This document shows, piece by piece, positions 1 to 17,799 of a DNA stretch of 64,000 bases. Position 1 is the stretch's first letter; each line of letters starts with the position of its first letter. Made by a program: the position numbers and the translations under genes. The notes under the pieces are model-generated. The model was given only the letters and a program-made list of their open reading frames with translations. It did not search any database and was not told where the DNA came from. This stretch comes from Pontederia crassipes (lineage: Eukaryota; Streptophyta; Magnoliopsida; Commelinales; Pontederiaceae), in the NCBI GenBank assembly GCA_030549335.1, contig CM060187.1, positions 53,154,203 to 53,218,202 on the forward strand, written 5' to 3'.

Positions 1-515
1 TACACTTCTATTCTATCTTTTAACATTTAAATATTTAAAATCATATATAATAATAATAAAATAAAAAAGAGGGGACGTTGTCCCCTCCCCCTTGCTGGCG
101 GCGGAGGGAGGGGGCGGCGCCCCGTGCCCACGTCCCTAATGAGTGAGTCTCCAACGACCACCTACCCATCGTCGTCTGTAGTCATCTCCTCGAAGATGAG
201 CGTAAGTGACCTCTTCTACTTGAACGTCTTTTGTCATAGCTCGAGCGTGGGCATTTGTGTTGATGGCTTACTGTTTCCCTTCTCATCGGAGCCCGCCTCA
301 CCGGGGATGCGGACACGGGGGGCCGCTCCCACCCTCCGGTGCCAGTGAAGGGGAGGGATAGGGAGAGCTCGCCTCTTTTTCGTGTCACATCGCTGGAGTG
401 CGCCTCACCGGGGATGCGAACACGGGGCATCACCCCCTCCCTCAGGCACTGGAGAGGGGGAGCTGCCCCTTTTTATTTTATATAATTTTAAATATTAAAA
501 TATATGATAGAAGAC
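1..515. mobile_element. Inverted-repeat element with GC-rich core (left end may be cut)
   Basis: The left flank (about 10-75) and the right flank (about 470-515) are imperfect inverted repeats of AT-rich sequence; the right arm reversed reads much like the left arm around the stretch ATATTTAAAAT. Between them lies a GC-rich core (75-465) with repeated phrases such as CTCACCGGGGATGCG at about 298 and 406. No credible protein is encoded; short ORFs here follow base composition. The layout suits a non-autonomous foldback or Mutator-like element. The left limit is uncertain because the window begins inside or at the arm. Confidence 0.4.
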
Positions 516-747
516 TAGTTTAGTCATTTCATAAATAAAAATTGAAAAAAAATGAAAAGTTAATAGAATCAGACAGAGAGATTAAGTAGAAAATCTCGGT
601 ACAATTTAGGGATACACAACACTACGGTAAGGTTAGATGCGAAAAATCGTTATGATTTAGGGGAGTATTGAGGATTAATCCTTAACAACGCAGCCTTGCA
701 ACTCGTAGCATTGCATACCCATCCTTTAATATGTAGATGAATTCTAG
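516..747. other. Intergenic spacer, nothing recognised
   Basis: AT-rich spacer between two inverted-repeat elements. I see no ORF, RNA gene or repeat I can name. Confidence 0.5.
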
Positions 748-1505
748 AATAAATTATACGAATCGTTCTCTAACTTTGACTCAATATATCAATAGTCCCC
801 CAATTTCAAATTGTACATTTTATTGAACGTTTCGTCCACTTGATCATTCCCGATTTTCTCTCTTACGTGACCGCCATGTGGACTTTCCTCTCCTCTTCAG
901 CCATGTCATTTAAAAAATAATAAAATAAAATAAATATATAATAAAAAATGTTAAAAATAAAATATAAAAAATGGCTAGCACTGCCCTTTCCTCTCGCGCG
1001 CGCCAACGAGCACGCATGGGAGAGAGAGGGAGGGGGGTGATGGCCCCCTCTGGTCGAGCTCGTCGACGGTGATGCTCCCCTTTCCTCTCGCACGTCAACG
1101 AGGGAGGAAAGGGGGTGCCGGCCCCCCTTTTCCTCTCTCGCCGATGTCGTGCAAGTCTCCCTCGCGCGTAACGAGGAAGAAAAAGGCCCCCCCCTCTCCC
1201 TCACGGCCGGCGAGGGAGCCTCTTATGGAGAGAGGGAGGGGGTCGAGCTCATTGGCGCCGGTGCCAACGAGCAGCGTTGGCTAGTTTTTTATTATTTATT
1301 TTTAATAATTATTTTATTATATATTTTAATATTATTTATTTTTTAAATGATGTGGATTAATGAGAAAAGTTCATGTCGAAACCTATTATCGGTGATCATG
1401 TGGACGAAGCGTGCAAGAAAATTGAAGTTGGAGGATATTCTAATTACAAATTAAATTGAGTTATTACCGAACCTAATGTTGGACGACGATTCGCGTAATT
1501 TACCC
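748..1505. mobile_element. Foldback-like element with long inverted arms
   Basis: The left arm (about 748-975) and right arm (about 1285-1505) are long imperfect inverted repeats. The right arm reversed starts AAATTACGCGAATCG, against AAATTATACGAATCG at 751. Both arms then share a CTTCGTCCAC/TTTCGTCCAC block, a GATCA block, and a CAT(G)TCATTTAAAAAATAA block. The core (975-1280) is GC-rich and low in complexity, with repeated CCTCTC and CGAG words. No transposase is seen. This matches a non-autonomous long-TIR element (MULE or foldback type). No target-site duplication was identified. Confidence 0.6.
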
Positions 1506-1931
1506 ATGAATTATATTATACTTTTTTAGTTGTTATTATATTTTGATGTAATTTGACTAAAAATTTAATAAAAGCATGATTTAGTGAAATATAACGAAGA
1601 CTTGATGCGACAAATTTGTCAATATATATATATAATATTCGATTTAAATTTTTTTATCTTACGTTTTTTTATGTAAAATCTATGTCTTGACAATTTTAGT
1701 TTATACGTCATTACCTATCAAGCAATGCTTTAAGTTGAAAAGGAGCACTAATGATCCATCTCAATATGATTACAATATAATGTTCATAATATAATTGGAA
1801 TGAAGAAGCTAACATACACATCTTAAAATTTTCACCCTTCCATCAATTTGGAAAGTTTCTTAAAGTGCAAAACCATAAACCAAAAGAACGAAAAAAAAAG
1901 AGAAATAACAAGGAAAGAGAACTGAAATTAA
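1506..1931. other. AT-rich intergenic spacer
   Basis: AT-rich sequence between a foldback-like element and the 3' end of the minus-strand ORF. It probably includes that gene's 3' UTR. No other feature was recognised. Confidence 0.4.
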
Positions 1932-2396
1932 CTAAGGCGAAGGGTAACAAGACGCCAGACATGCTTCCCAGAATGCTCTGCCCTCCTCCTCACTTGTGTG
2001 TGTGTCCTTGTCGATCCCCTGATCAGCACTGTGCAGCACCCCTCCCGATCTGAATCCGGCAGCCTTCACCCATCTCTCGTACTCCTCCAAGTACTGATCT
2101 CCAAGGTCACCGTGATTCCAGTAGGCAAAACTCCAGCGGCACTCCTCTTCATCGCTGCCTACAGAGCTCACTTTCTTAACACAGCTGCTGCTGCCGCCGC
2201 CACCAAAACCGGACTCCACATCACTTCCCTCACCACCACCGCCGTCATTATCGTGCCCCAGAACATGATCTGAGATCGCCGCAGGGGTGCCATCCACCTC
2301 CTGGAAGTTGTCTCCTACCTGAGCAACTGGCGACGAGGGCGGTGGTGGTGGTGGAGGTACTGCTGCCGGCGGTGGCTCTCCCGGGGCCGCCTCCAT
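1932..2396 (-). CDS. Uncharacterised 154-aa protein, intronless
   Basis: A continuous 154-codon ORF starts at an ATG at 2396 and stops at 1932. The N-terminal third is a proline-rich tract (residues about 7-22) followed by an acidic glycine/serine-rich linker. The C-terminal half looks like a folded or conserved segment rich in W, Y and E (about residues 85-125, including YLEEYERWVKAAGFR), and the tail has FWEACLASCYPSP. I do not recognise the family. Codon use and a composition typical of soluble plant proteins favour a real gene, but no domain or promoter confirms it. The acidic linker and proline tract hint at a nuclear or signalling protein, which is inference only. It stands alone in a repeat-rich region. 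Confidence 0.55.
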   Translation of the reverse strand: MEAAPGEPPPAAVPPPPPPPSSPVAQVGDNFQEVDGTPAAISDHVLGHDNDGGGGEGSDVESGFGGGGSSSCVKKVSSVGSDEEECRWSFAYWNHGDLGDQYLEEYERWVKAAGFRSGGVLHSADQGIDKDTHTSEEEGRAFWEACLASCYPSP

Positions 2397-4127
2397 GAGT
2401 GATCATAACATCACACCATCTTTGTGTGGCTTAGTTTGACGAATGATATGCACATAGATCTGCCTAGATGCATATATAGGACACAGCGATTTGGAGACGT
2501 ATTAAATGGAATGAATTGGGACGTGTCACTGTGTCAGGATGAGAAAAGTACAGTGTTCCTGGTGGTGGTTTAGACAATGAGATGAAAAGAGACTGCCAAC
2601 TTCTTTTTCTTTTGCAAGTCATGCAGCCTTCTAGAAGCGATGCAGACAAATAGTTTTTATATGTATAATATTATATATCTATATGCAACGAATATTTATA
2701 GGATTATTACAATGGGAATGCGAGAAAGAAAATACTAAAAATCAAGGGACACACGCCCCACTGATAACATTCGAAGATGAGTTATTGTGTCACTTCTTTA
2801 CTCTCAATATTTTATCGTTGTTAAAATCGGAATTTTAAATAAGATAAGAAGAAAGTAATAAGATCGAAGATCGAAATCTTATAATTTTACTTATTAATAA
2901 AAAATATAATTATATTTTTGATGAAATTTTGATATTTAAATCTTAAATCATACTCCACTATCATTTTTAAGTCAAATTATATCAAAATATTTTAAAAATA
3001 AAGAAAATATATTAAACTTCTTCTAAATTACTTTTTATTATCATAAATATTTTTAAATTAATATTTAAATAATTATATTAATTATATGAGATCGTATAAG
3101 ATCGGATAATTTTGTATGATCAAAATTAAGATATTTTATACATAAAATTTTCAAAATAAGATCGATCGTAACGACATGAGATTTACGAATCAAGATGGTC
3201 TCATGAATAGTATCACATGAGCAAAACACGAAGGTGATCATGAGTTTATATGTAGCTATTCCTTTCATTTATCAACACATATTTTAAATTCGTATGGGTC
3301 GAGAGAGTCCAAAACGAACAATATTTTGATTGAACAACTTCAAAATTGTTCTATTTATCGAATGGTCATAATATAACATATTTATATAAGGTGAGAATTA
3401 TTTAAAAAAACAATTGATATTATTCTGAAAATTAATCGATCAGTCATTATAATGACTATATATAGGGTTGGTTTGACGCTCAAGATTAAATGTTTATTAG
3501 CATGCCTTCACGAATTAGTATTACAATGTGCATACATATGTATTAATTGCATCTTCTTCGAATTATCAGTAGCAATTTTGAAGATCCAATCATGTAAAGC
3601 AACATTGATGATATAAAATAATAGGTTCTTCTGGAAGGAAAATAGGTAGCAATTAATTAATTAATTGAGCAGATGGGTAGCATGCATGCCATATAATAAT
3701 ACACCACAAGCATCCGCGGGCATGATGTGATGTGGTGGCATTGTTTTGTTGATGTCGCGTGTGTGTGTGTGAGGCCTCATTGGTTTGTGCAGGGATCATG
3801 CGGTCCACCAATGAAACCACCAAGGAAGAGCCCAACTGATTACGACTACTTGAATGCAACCAGCTACGTACATGAAGTTTGGCAGAAGACAGCATCGGTT
3901 CATGTCAGTCATATATATGCAATAAGAAATCTGAGTGTTGCTTCACCCATGCAATAAGCAAGAAAGGAGGGCCACATTACTTTTAGACTTCAGTTTTTAA
4001 AACTACCAAGTTAATCGAAATGAATGTTTACCGAATGTTAATAAGTTTGAACTTTAATATAAAAAATGGCTACTCATGCTTAATTTGTGTAAATATATTA
4101 CGGGGTTGCTGAATATATTGGAGTGTG
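2397..4127. other. Intergenic, mostly AT-rich
   Basis: The promoter side of the preceding minus-strand ORF (from 2397) grades into AT-rich, repeat-like sequence at 2800-3270, where the word AAGATCG recurs. Short ORFs near 3650-3960 show no protein-like features. No RNA gene was recognised. Confidence 0.4.
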
Positions 4128-4575
4128 TGTATATACATAGAAGTATATTAATGTGCGACCACACATTGGGGGCGCATCGTGAGACCAATTCATTTGAGTC
4201 ATTCGATCGTGCATCAACGGCTCAAATCGCGCTGTGTCTTCCTATGATGCTTCGCAAATGCTCGATCACATCCTCATATGCCTCATGCGTCAACGTCGAT
4301 CGCACTCCAGGGCCGACAAGCACATGCGATTTAGGGCTGGCACAATAACAAGAGGGGGCTGACACCCGCTTTTTTGCTGTCGCGCCGACGAGCGGGAGAG
4401 AGGAATGGGAGGCAGTGAGGTCGCAGAGGCTGGAAACGAAGCTGCGAAGGCGGACACGAAGGAAGAAGATAACGCGTGCAGATGCCAATCGTTGATGCTC
4501 GATCGATGGCTAAGATTTAGTGGTCCAATGTGTGATCGCACATTATACCTCATACAAATATGTATATACATATAT
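4128..4575. mobile_element. Short inverted-repeat element (MITE or foldback-like)
   Basis: The left arm holds AATGTGCGACCACACATTGG (4150-4169); the right arm, read in reverse, holds the near-identical AATGTGCGATCACACATTGG (about 4525-4544). The similarity continues outward (TATATACATA words) and inward (GATCG-GCATCAACG words). The core is GC-rich, with no coding potential I trust. The architecture parallels the elements at 1-515 and 748-1505, but the arms differ in sequence. Confidence 0.55.
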
Positions 4576-4719
4576 TTTGAATTAAATAATAAATAATTTT
4601 AATTCAAAAGGTTTTATCATTATATTTTTTTTAAAAAATAGTAATTTAAGTTGAAAAAAGTTAGTGTTGTAAATATTCTATCGCTAACATATTTATTTTT
4701 CTAATGTATTATATGTATT

Positions 4720-5737
4720 AGATGTTAGCTGATGAGACAACGAACCTACGGATCTTTAATGACCACTGTTCCTGAGGTACAAGCCCTCTACCACCTGTAT
4801 TCCGAAAAGGGTATGCATTGGCATTATACCTTATCCAAAGTGGGCATCCCTGGCTTCACAAATGCATAGAGACACATCTGACTTTCTAACTTAATAAAGT
4901 CGAGCTCGCATAGGATAACGAACTTCAAGGACTGCATAGTAATATAAAAGACATAGTGCAACTCATGGCAAAGTAAAACACAGTAAAGTATGGTATGATA
5001 AAGTACAAAACATAACATAGTAAAGACAAAGCATGATTATAGTAAAGTACATGACATGATATAGTAAAAGCAAAGTATTGTCATAGTAAAGATCAGAGCA
5101 TGAATATGATTCAGAACAAAGTATAGACATAGTAAAGTATAATTTATTGTATATTGCAACCAAAGTATGGATCATCTATTTAAAGCATATTATCTTATTG
5201 CTTATTCATAATTGATTCAAGCATTAATCTGATTATAAATTTATAGCCTGTGATTTTATTCACTGAGCATTTTCGCTCACGGGTATTCCATGTCTCTGCA
5301 TTTGAGATTTTGCATGTGAGAATCCTGTTTAGAGAGGAATGATGGAGGACGCATAGCTCGAGGATCGTTGCACATGACTCATCAAATTCAATAGTGTTCT
5401 TTCCTTTCATTGCATTAGTTTGATCATTTGTTTCCGCATCAATAGATAATTTGGTCTTTTCTCTTGGAATTAGATAAGTGATCATTTGCTTGGACTTATT
5501 GGATATTATTGTCATTTCTTTTCCCATTATGGATTTCATTAGATGTTGACATCTTTTGATATTTCGACGTTTCTTTCTTCCGCAATAAAGTTTGTATTCA
5601 TGTTATAGAGATATTCGTTGCCACACATTGCATTTGTTGAATGGTCAAAGTCATAGTCAAGAATGTAGCAAATAACGTCCTCCAAGGTCAACCCGACTGT
5701 CTACATGGCGGGAGGACCGATTTTGGGGTCGTTACAT
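4720..5737. mobile_element. Possible LTR fossil (Ty3/gypsy-like), low confidence
   Basis: About 1 kb begins with TGTTAGC and ends with GGGTCGTTACA, giving the TG...CA outline of an LTR. It contains a CACTGAGCATTTTCGCTCACGG stretch of a kind seen in gypsy-type LTRs, and a local repeat of ATAGTAAAG words at 4970-5130. No internal domain follows, and no convincing flanking duplication was seen, so at best this is an old solo LTR. Confidence 0.25.

Positions 5738-5738
<1 letters not shown>

Positions 5739-5768
<30 letters not shown>
5739..5768. repeat. (GA)n microsatellite
   Basis: About 15 tandem GA dinucleotides directly after the putative LTR end. Confidence 0.9.
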
Positions 5769-5770
<2 letters not shown>

Positions 5771-7689
5771 TCGCGAGATGTTGCTAGTGTCATTGATCTA
5801 AATCACGAGATGTCGGAAATGTCGCCTGAAACGCGCGTGACATGGGTTGTTGTTTATTTGGTGATGGACGACTCGAAACGCGCGTGATACAATGTTGAGC
5901 ATTAGCCGCACATTCAGCTTCCCTATATATATGAATAGTAGTGATGTGGTAGCACTTTGCGCCCGTTCAGAGCCGTCAGATTCGAGATGGATGGACGATA
6001 ATGAGAGAGATAGATCAATTGGTTCACGTGGTTCTTCTCTGCACGATGGACAGATCGCGCAGATCGAGCACAAGATGGCGACGATGGTTCTGAACCTGCA
6101 AGCATTGGAAGCAATCTGTGTTGACGAGTGCAAAAAAGTGGCGTCGGTGAGCTCGCGGCCCCTTTTCGTTGCCGCATCGGCGAGTGCAAAAAGAGAAGGT
6201 GGTGGCCTTCCTTCGTGAGATCACCTATCCCTTTTTCTCTATGCACGCCGACTGATTCATGGCGACCGACTAATTCGTAGGCTGACTCTTTGGAGATTGA
6301 AGGGAGGAGAGAGGAGATGAGGGAGGACGATGCTACCACCAGATGGTTCGTGGCAATTGGCGTCGATCACCAACGTCCTTCGTCGTCGCAAAGGAAGGGG
6401 ATGAGAACAAAAGACGGGGAGGAGATCTGCATCCTCCATCCTCCGTTTCCAACGTCCTCTTGCTTATTCGCAGCCGGGGTAGATCAACAATGTTCATCTC
6501 ATACTTGAACCCCCGGATGCTCGAACCCTCCATCGTCGTATAGAGATGTGGAGGAGACAACTCTGGGCAGACAGGAGTTCTTCGTTCATGTTTGAACCAT
6601 AACAAGTTTCAGCAGTCAAACATGTAATATAATTTTATTGACATAATTAAGTAGTGAGATTATGTTTTAAGGACGATCGAAGTTAATAAATTGGATTCTG
6701 TCCATCAAGTCACTAATTTAATCAGAACTTTATTAACATAATTAATTTGTTAAAATATCGACCATATAACACTTTACAACATGATAACATTAACACAAAT
6801 ACTACTAGTATAACAATTTGCAAAATAACCTCTTGGGAACAGAGATAACTTAGAAGCAATATATTATTCACATATTAAACCTCTTGAGCTGTTCAATTCG
6901 TTCATTCTGTCTTGAGAACTCCCACTGTTGGTTGGCCCATTAGGCCTGTTCTCCGAGTCCATCAAAACTTTCAATAATTTTAAAATATTTTATTTATCTA
7001 CTGTTTTATTTTCACTCTTAAACTAAGAAATTGATCCTTCTCTCTTTTATTCATCTATGTTCTCTTTGTTATCATTTGGAAAAGAAAATTAAAAAAAAAG
7101 CCTTCATAAATTAATAAAAGGATGCATGGTAACTTTTTAAATGCGCAAATGTACTTTTCAACATTTATACATTACTAAAATAGATTATAAAAGTGTAATT
7201 GAACAAATAAGAAATAATGAAAGTTAACATTTGGTGTGATAAAGTGAGATTTGTTTCATTGTTTAAAAAATAATGGGGAGAGACTGTGCCAAATTGGGCG
7301 ACCCATCTACCGGTCAATAGTTGCCCGGGTCGAACCATGTGGTCAACATATCTTGATGTCAATGGAAAGTAGGAGCCTTATTTTTCGGGTAAATAGGTTT
7401 AAAAAATATCAACAAAAAAAGATCTTATCTTATGAAACTCGTATTCTAAACTACTACCAATTACACGTTTGATCTTAGTATGATTGCTATTCAAATGATA
7501 TTATGATCTTATCCAATCTCATAATAATAATAATAATAATAATATAATTTAATATTATTTAGATATATAATATTTAAGGACCGTAACGTGAAATCCATAC
7601 CTTACCAAATCAAACATATTCAAAAAAAAAAATCAAACATATTATTTTCTTAGTCTGCAAGAAAATTACTCTCATACAGTTTCAACCAG
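5769..7689. other. Intergenic region before the Rab2 gene
   Basis: The left part (5770-6600) is moderately GC-rich and gives several overlapping ORFs on both strands, none with recognisable domains. The right part (6600-7690) is AT-rich and includes an (ATA)n run near 7520-7545. The last few hundred bases should contain the Rab2 promoter, but I cannot point to a specific TATA box. Confidence 0.4.
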
Positions 7690-7809
7690 ATAAACTCAAA
7701 AAGGAAGGGGAAAAAGAAAGAGAAAATTCCAGTGGCATCCCCTTCACATCTCCTCGTCAGGGAACAACCGGAGGAACAGGAGGAGAAACAGAGAGTTGAT
7801 CAGACAAAC

Positions 7810-13660
<5,851 letters not shown>

Positions 13661-14527
13661 TGGCAAACAGGAACAAAGACATACCCAGTGAAAAGAAGGC
13701 CCCATGCTTTTGCCTTTGTGTTAGTTTGTACAGTCGTGTTTTCTTTGGGTAGATCCAGGAGAAAGCTACCTCTTACCTCAAATTGAAAGGACCAGATGGG
13801 ATACAAGATAATGATTCGCTTTTCTTCTTTTCCAAATTATAATTCAAATGATAGTCTTTGTAAATACATCTAATGCATCTTAAAACCGTTTAAAGCATGC
13901 CTTTACTTTTATGTATCGGTTCTCCTGTTTTTTGTTTTGTTTTTTTATTGAAAGTTCTTATCTTGGTTGTGCTTTACAATGTGCGAAAGGGACCGAGAGT
14001 ATATACTCTTGCTCGCTCTTGCTTTGAACTTAAGATTCAATGGGTTTCTTATACAACTTTAGTTTCAAGTTGAGGAAATACAACATCAAATGCTTTTCCA
14101 AGGAGGAGCAGAGATTAACCGTTGAGATAAAATGTGTCGATCAACATTTTTCGATAAAAAAGATACAACTATCTGATTATATGTAATGCCTAAGAGGTTG
14201 TGTGATTTTCAAATCTGTCTAAGCCTCTCGGCGCAAGAAAATTTTCTGTTTTCTGTCACGAGGGAAAGGTGAAGATTCTGTATCCACATGACCAAAGAAT
14301 AGTTGAGCACAATAAATTAAAGGGACCTTGAATAATGTTATAATTTCTGTCTACGGAAGGTGTTCGGTGTTCGAAATTATTAGTACTCAACTAATCTGAA
14401 ATTTAAAAGATAGAGTAATAATGATTTATTTTCTTATTAAGATGATGACTCTAAAATTCCTATTATCACCCTGCGAGCGCTTGACTTAACTCTGCTACGC
14501 TGGTTTAATAGCATCCGATTTGATTTC
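13661..14527. other. Intergenic between the 3' ends of RABB1 and MATE gene 1
   Basis: This holds the 3' UTRs of two convergent genes. Bases up to about 13875 also occur as a diverged copy at 18733-18950 (see the Rab2 exon duplication). Nothing else was recognised. Confidence 0.5.
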
Positions 14528-17048
14528 TCATGCTACGCTTTCTTGTACTTGTACGGAGTTGTTAACTTGGGCCGCGGCATCTTGAGCCTGTAAAAGAAAC
14601 AGAATTTTTCGCCGGTTAATGAAAGTATTTAGAAAGGAGGTTAAACCGTTAAGGAGCATCTAAAACACCCCACACCTTAATATAGAGATTTTATTTTTTA
14701 TTATTAATTTAATAGCTATGATTTGTGATTAAATTAATCGTATAATTTATAAATGAAACTATACTTAACGGACTAATTTGATAATAGAAAATGTCATTCA
14801 AAAGAAAATCAATTGTGACCGTTGAATTAGTCATATAAGTTAAAATGAAATATCGAATAATTAGATGACTTTAAAAATTGATCAAATTTGTTATTCAACT
14901 AACAAGATAAGCTAATATATATTTATTTATTTTATTAATCTGATAAAAAAAATTAACGCATTGAATTCTCTGTATGTATATATCCAACTATTTGAACTAC
15001 AGAAATGAAATACCAGAGAAACTCACTTGTTTCTCCCAGTTGGTCTGTAACATAATGACTGCAAACAACACGTCTTGTGCTACAAGTGCACATACCATTC
15101 CTGTCCAAAGTCCCTGTTTATGACAATTTGATGTATCCAATTTGATGTATCCGTTCATTAGCACAAAATTCACACGAGTAGAAAACAGAAAACAATTAGA
15201 AATTAATAGTAGAACAGATTGAAGAGAGCCACCTCTTCCCGGAAATGGAACACAAAAGCTAAGACGGCAGAAACAGGGATGCCAACAATATAATAAGCCC
15301 CAAGATTAATGTAAGCACCAATTTTTTGTCGCCCACATCCTCTGATAGCAACTGGACATGTAAAGGGAAAATAGTTCATTCTTCTTCATACATTTCAGAA
15401 ACTAAACTTGTACCAATTATCCTTTAATTGCATATATGTTTGGAATATAAAGTGCCCGAGAAGCTAAATTCTACCTGAAAGTACAGCCTGCATTCCATTG
15501 ATGAAGTGAGAAAAAGCAAGTAATGGCAGAATCTGTGTTACATGCTGCACTACTTCGGCTTCTTTGCTGAACAACTTTCCCCAGAGGTTACGAACTAGGA
15601 CAATTGTTACTCCAACTGTAAGACATTCAGTAGTAGTAATGCATAGCATGACCCACACCGCTAGACGTGCAGCATTCGGCCGATTGGCGCCCAATTCATT
15701 TGATACGCGAGTGCTGCATGAACATGACATGAAAGAATTATGGCTCATATTTGTGCTATGAACACAAGTAATATGGAGAAAAACAAGCAACTGACCTTAT
15801 AGTAGAGCTAAAGCCAGAGAGAACCATGAATACTACAGTGGAAGTGGTGAGGCTGCACAAACACATTGTTGTACATGAGAGGAATAGGAAAACAAAACTA
15901 AAAAGAGATTCACTGTTTACCTGAAGAAAAGAATCAATGGACATCTATACATCATGTGAAGCTAGGAAGAAGAATGAGAACTCCAATCAATTACCAGATG
16001 GACAAGACTGATGCTTCCAGCTTTGGATTTGGCAGAAGACCAGAGAGAAGTAGTACTGTCTCAAAAGACCAACCTTCTAAGCTGTTGCAGAATAGTGATC
16101 ATGGAGTTATTTTGTGTTGGTTGCATTGGGCTTAGAAACACAGCCAAAACACAAAAGCAAACATCTATCTTTTCCCTCACCAGACCATGAGAGCTGAAGG
16201 AATCGCCAGTCTAATGAAGGCAGGAATGCCGGTGAAAGCCTTCCTGGAAAATCCAGTCCAAGATCTCTTGCACCTTGGAGAGAGCTTGATATAAGTTGCC
16301 AAAAACAGCAAGGTAAGCCAGAGAACAATGGTGTTGGCTAAAGCAGCACCTCTGCTTCCTAAGTCGGATTTATAAACCAGAGACCAACATAGAGGGATAT
16401 GGAGCAAAGTTGCCATGCCGGTTATCAGCATCTGAGGGACGACGATGTTCTGACTTTGCAGGAACCTGAGCTGACAATGGATGAGACTATATGCAAAAAT
16501 ACCTGGGATCATCCGACGAGCAAACACTCCGGCTTCTGCTGATATTTCAGCATCCTGCCCCAATGCGTGCAGGATTTGACCTGTGAAGGCCCATATGACT
16601 GATATGGGAAGAGAGACGAGAGAAAGAACGAGCATTGCTCTTTGCATATGAATGCCCAGCACAGAGTGCTGTACTGCTCCGAAGGCCTGCCCGCATAAGG
16701 TTTCTAGTGCACTTGCCATTCCCAACTGATCAGCATTAGAAAGATCGATCGTAAGAATTTATAGCACTTATAACTTTGATATAACCATGACAAGCAGATC
16801 CACGATGTGTGTGTGTGAGAGAGCGAGAGGTTTGCATGGCATACCACGACGCGGAAACCTGAGACCTGAGCAAAAGATAGGGCCATGGAAGCACCGGAAA
16901 GTATCAACTCGCCGAGTTGCCCCACTAACATCAATGATACCGTCTGCTGAACGAACTGCAGAACGTTGACAGCTACGAGCGGCGCCGCCAGCTTCAACTG
17001 CTGCTTCGTCTCAATCGTCACTTCTCTCTTCCCCGTTACTACTCCTAT
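14528..17048 (-). CDS. MATE efflux transporter (DETOXIFICATION family), gene 1; start codon unclear
   Basis: Eight exons in reading order: 17048(or 17021)-16845, 16725-16181, 16081-15995, 15852-15796, 15713-15475, 15351-15233, 15113-15027 and 14587-14528. All introns are GT-AG, and the exons join in frame to about 456-465 aa, near the usual 480-500. Family signatures include KLAAPLVAVNVLQF at the N terminus, LGMASALETLCGQAFGA, IPSALMVCLEGWSFE, STISTRVSNELGA and GCGRQKIGAYINLGAYY. MATE proteins are about 12-helix membrane carriers that export organic compounds by H+ or Na+ antiport; the substrate cannot be told here. Oddity: between an in-frame stop at 17181 and the conserved first exon there is no ATG. 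An ATA (17048-17046) and a GTG (17021) sit where the start is expected. Either the start is lost, a non-AUG codon is used, or an upstream exon exists. Confidence 0.85.
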
Positions 17049-17214
17049 GATCCTTCGTGCTTTTGGATTGAAGGCATAGAAAAAGAGAGAAAAAAAAAAA
17101 GAAAAAACTCGAGGCCGACAGCATGAAAGCGTGTAAATAGATTGATATATGGGGCACGTAAAAGGAAGGTAGATGCGAATTTATAGGCGCATGTATTAAA
17201 TTCACAAAAACCAT

Positions 17215-17609
17215 TAATTTGTGGTTTCCTCTGAAAGGTAATTTTTAAGAAGCAAATACATTTTTACTACCTCTCGTAGCCATGAACATGTACAACTTCC
17301 TTCACTTCATTGTCATTAATTTTTGTATATGGAAAAGATTATTTCTTTATTTATTTTTTCGTTAAACGTATTTTCCAATATAGTCTTTTTAAATGACGAA
17401 AAGAATATAAAATCCATAACCTGGACACTTTAATTGCTGTTCAGAACAAAGATCTTCCTATTCAAATATCACACAACAAACATTTATAACTTTTATGCAA
17501 TTACGTTCATAGAAATTCCTAAAAAGCTGATTTCATGTTGTTTCAAACACTGAAAGACACTGCACATTTTAGATGGATTAAAATCCTTCATATTTTGTAA
17601 TGACATTTA
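17215..17609. other. Spacer upstream of MATE gene 1
   Basis: AT-rich. It should include the MATE gene 1 promoter if that gene is expressed. No specific element was recognised. Confidence 0.35.
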
Positions 17610-17776
17610 CAACAACAACAACAAAACCTTATCCCATTAAGTGGGATCGGCTACATGGATCATACGATGCCATTCTGCTCGTTGATCCATGTTCATAAGA
17701 TTCGACAGGATTTTACGCTGGCTGTCTGGGCCTAACACAACCCTCCTCCTTTATCCGGACTTGGGACCGACTATAA
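17610..17776 (-). mobile_element. Au-like SINE, near full length
   Basis: Reverse-oriented copy of about 165 bp. From the right it has GTCGGTCCCAAGTCCGG, the GGAGGAGGGTTGTG box, GATCCATGTAGCCGATCCCAC and a (TTG)n tail. It abuts the NAA15-like exon fragment at 17800. Confidence 0.8.
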
Positions 17777-17799
17777 TAGCATGGACTGAGCACACTTAC

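Noticed and set aside
5892-6339. Overlapping ORFs of 108-138 codons on both strands
   Set aside because: No motif, no splice context, opposite-strand overlap; composition of a GC-richer spacer explains them.
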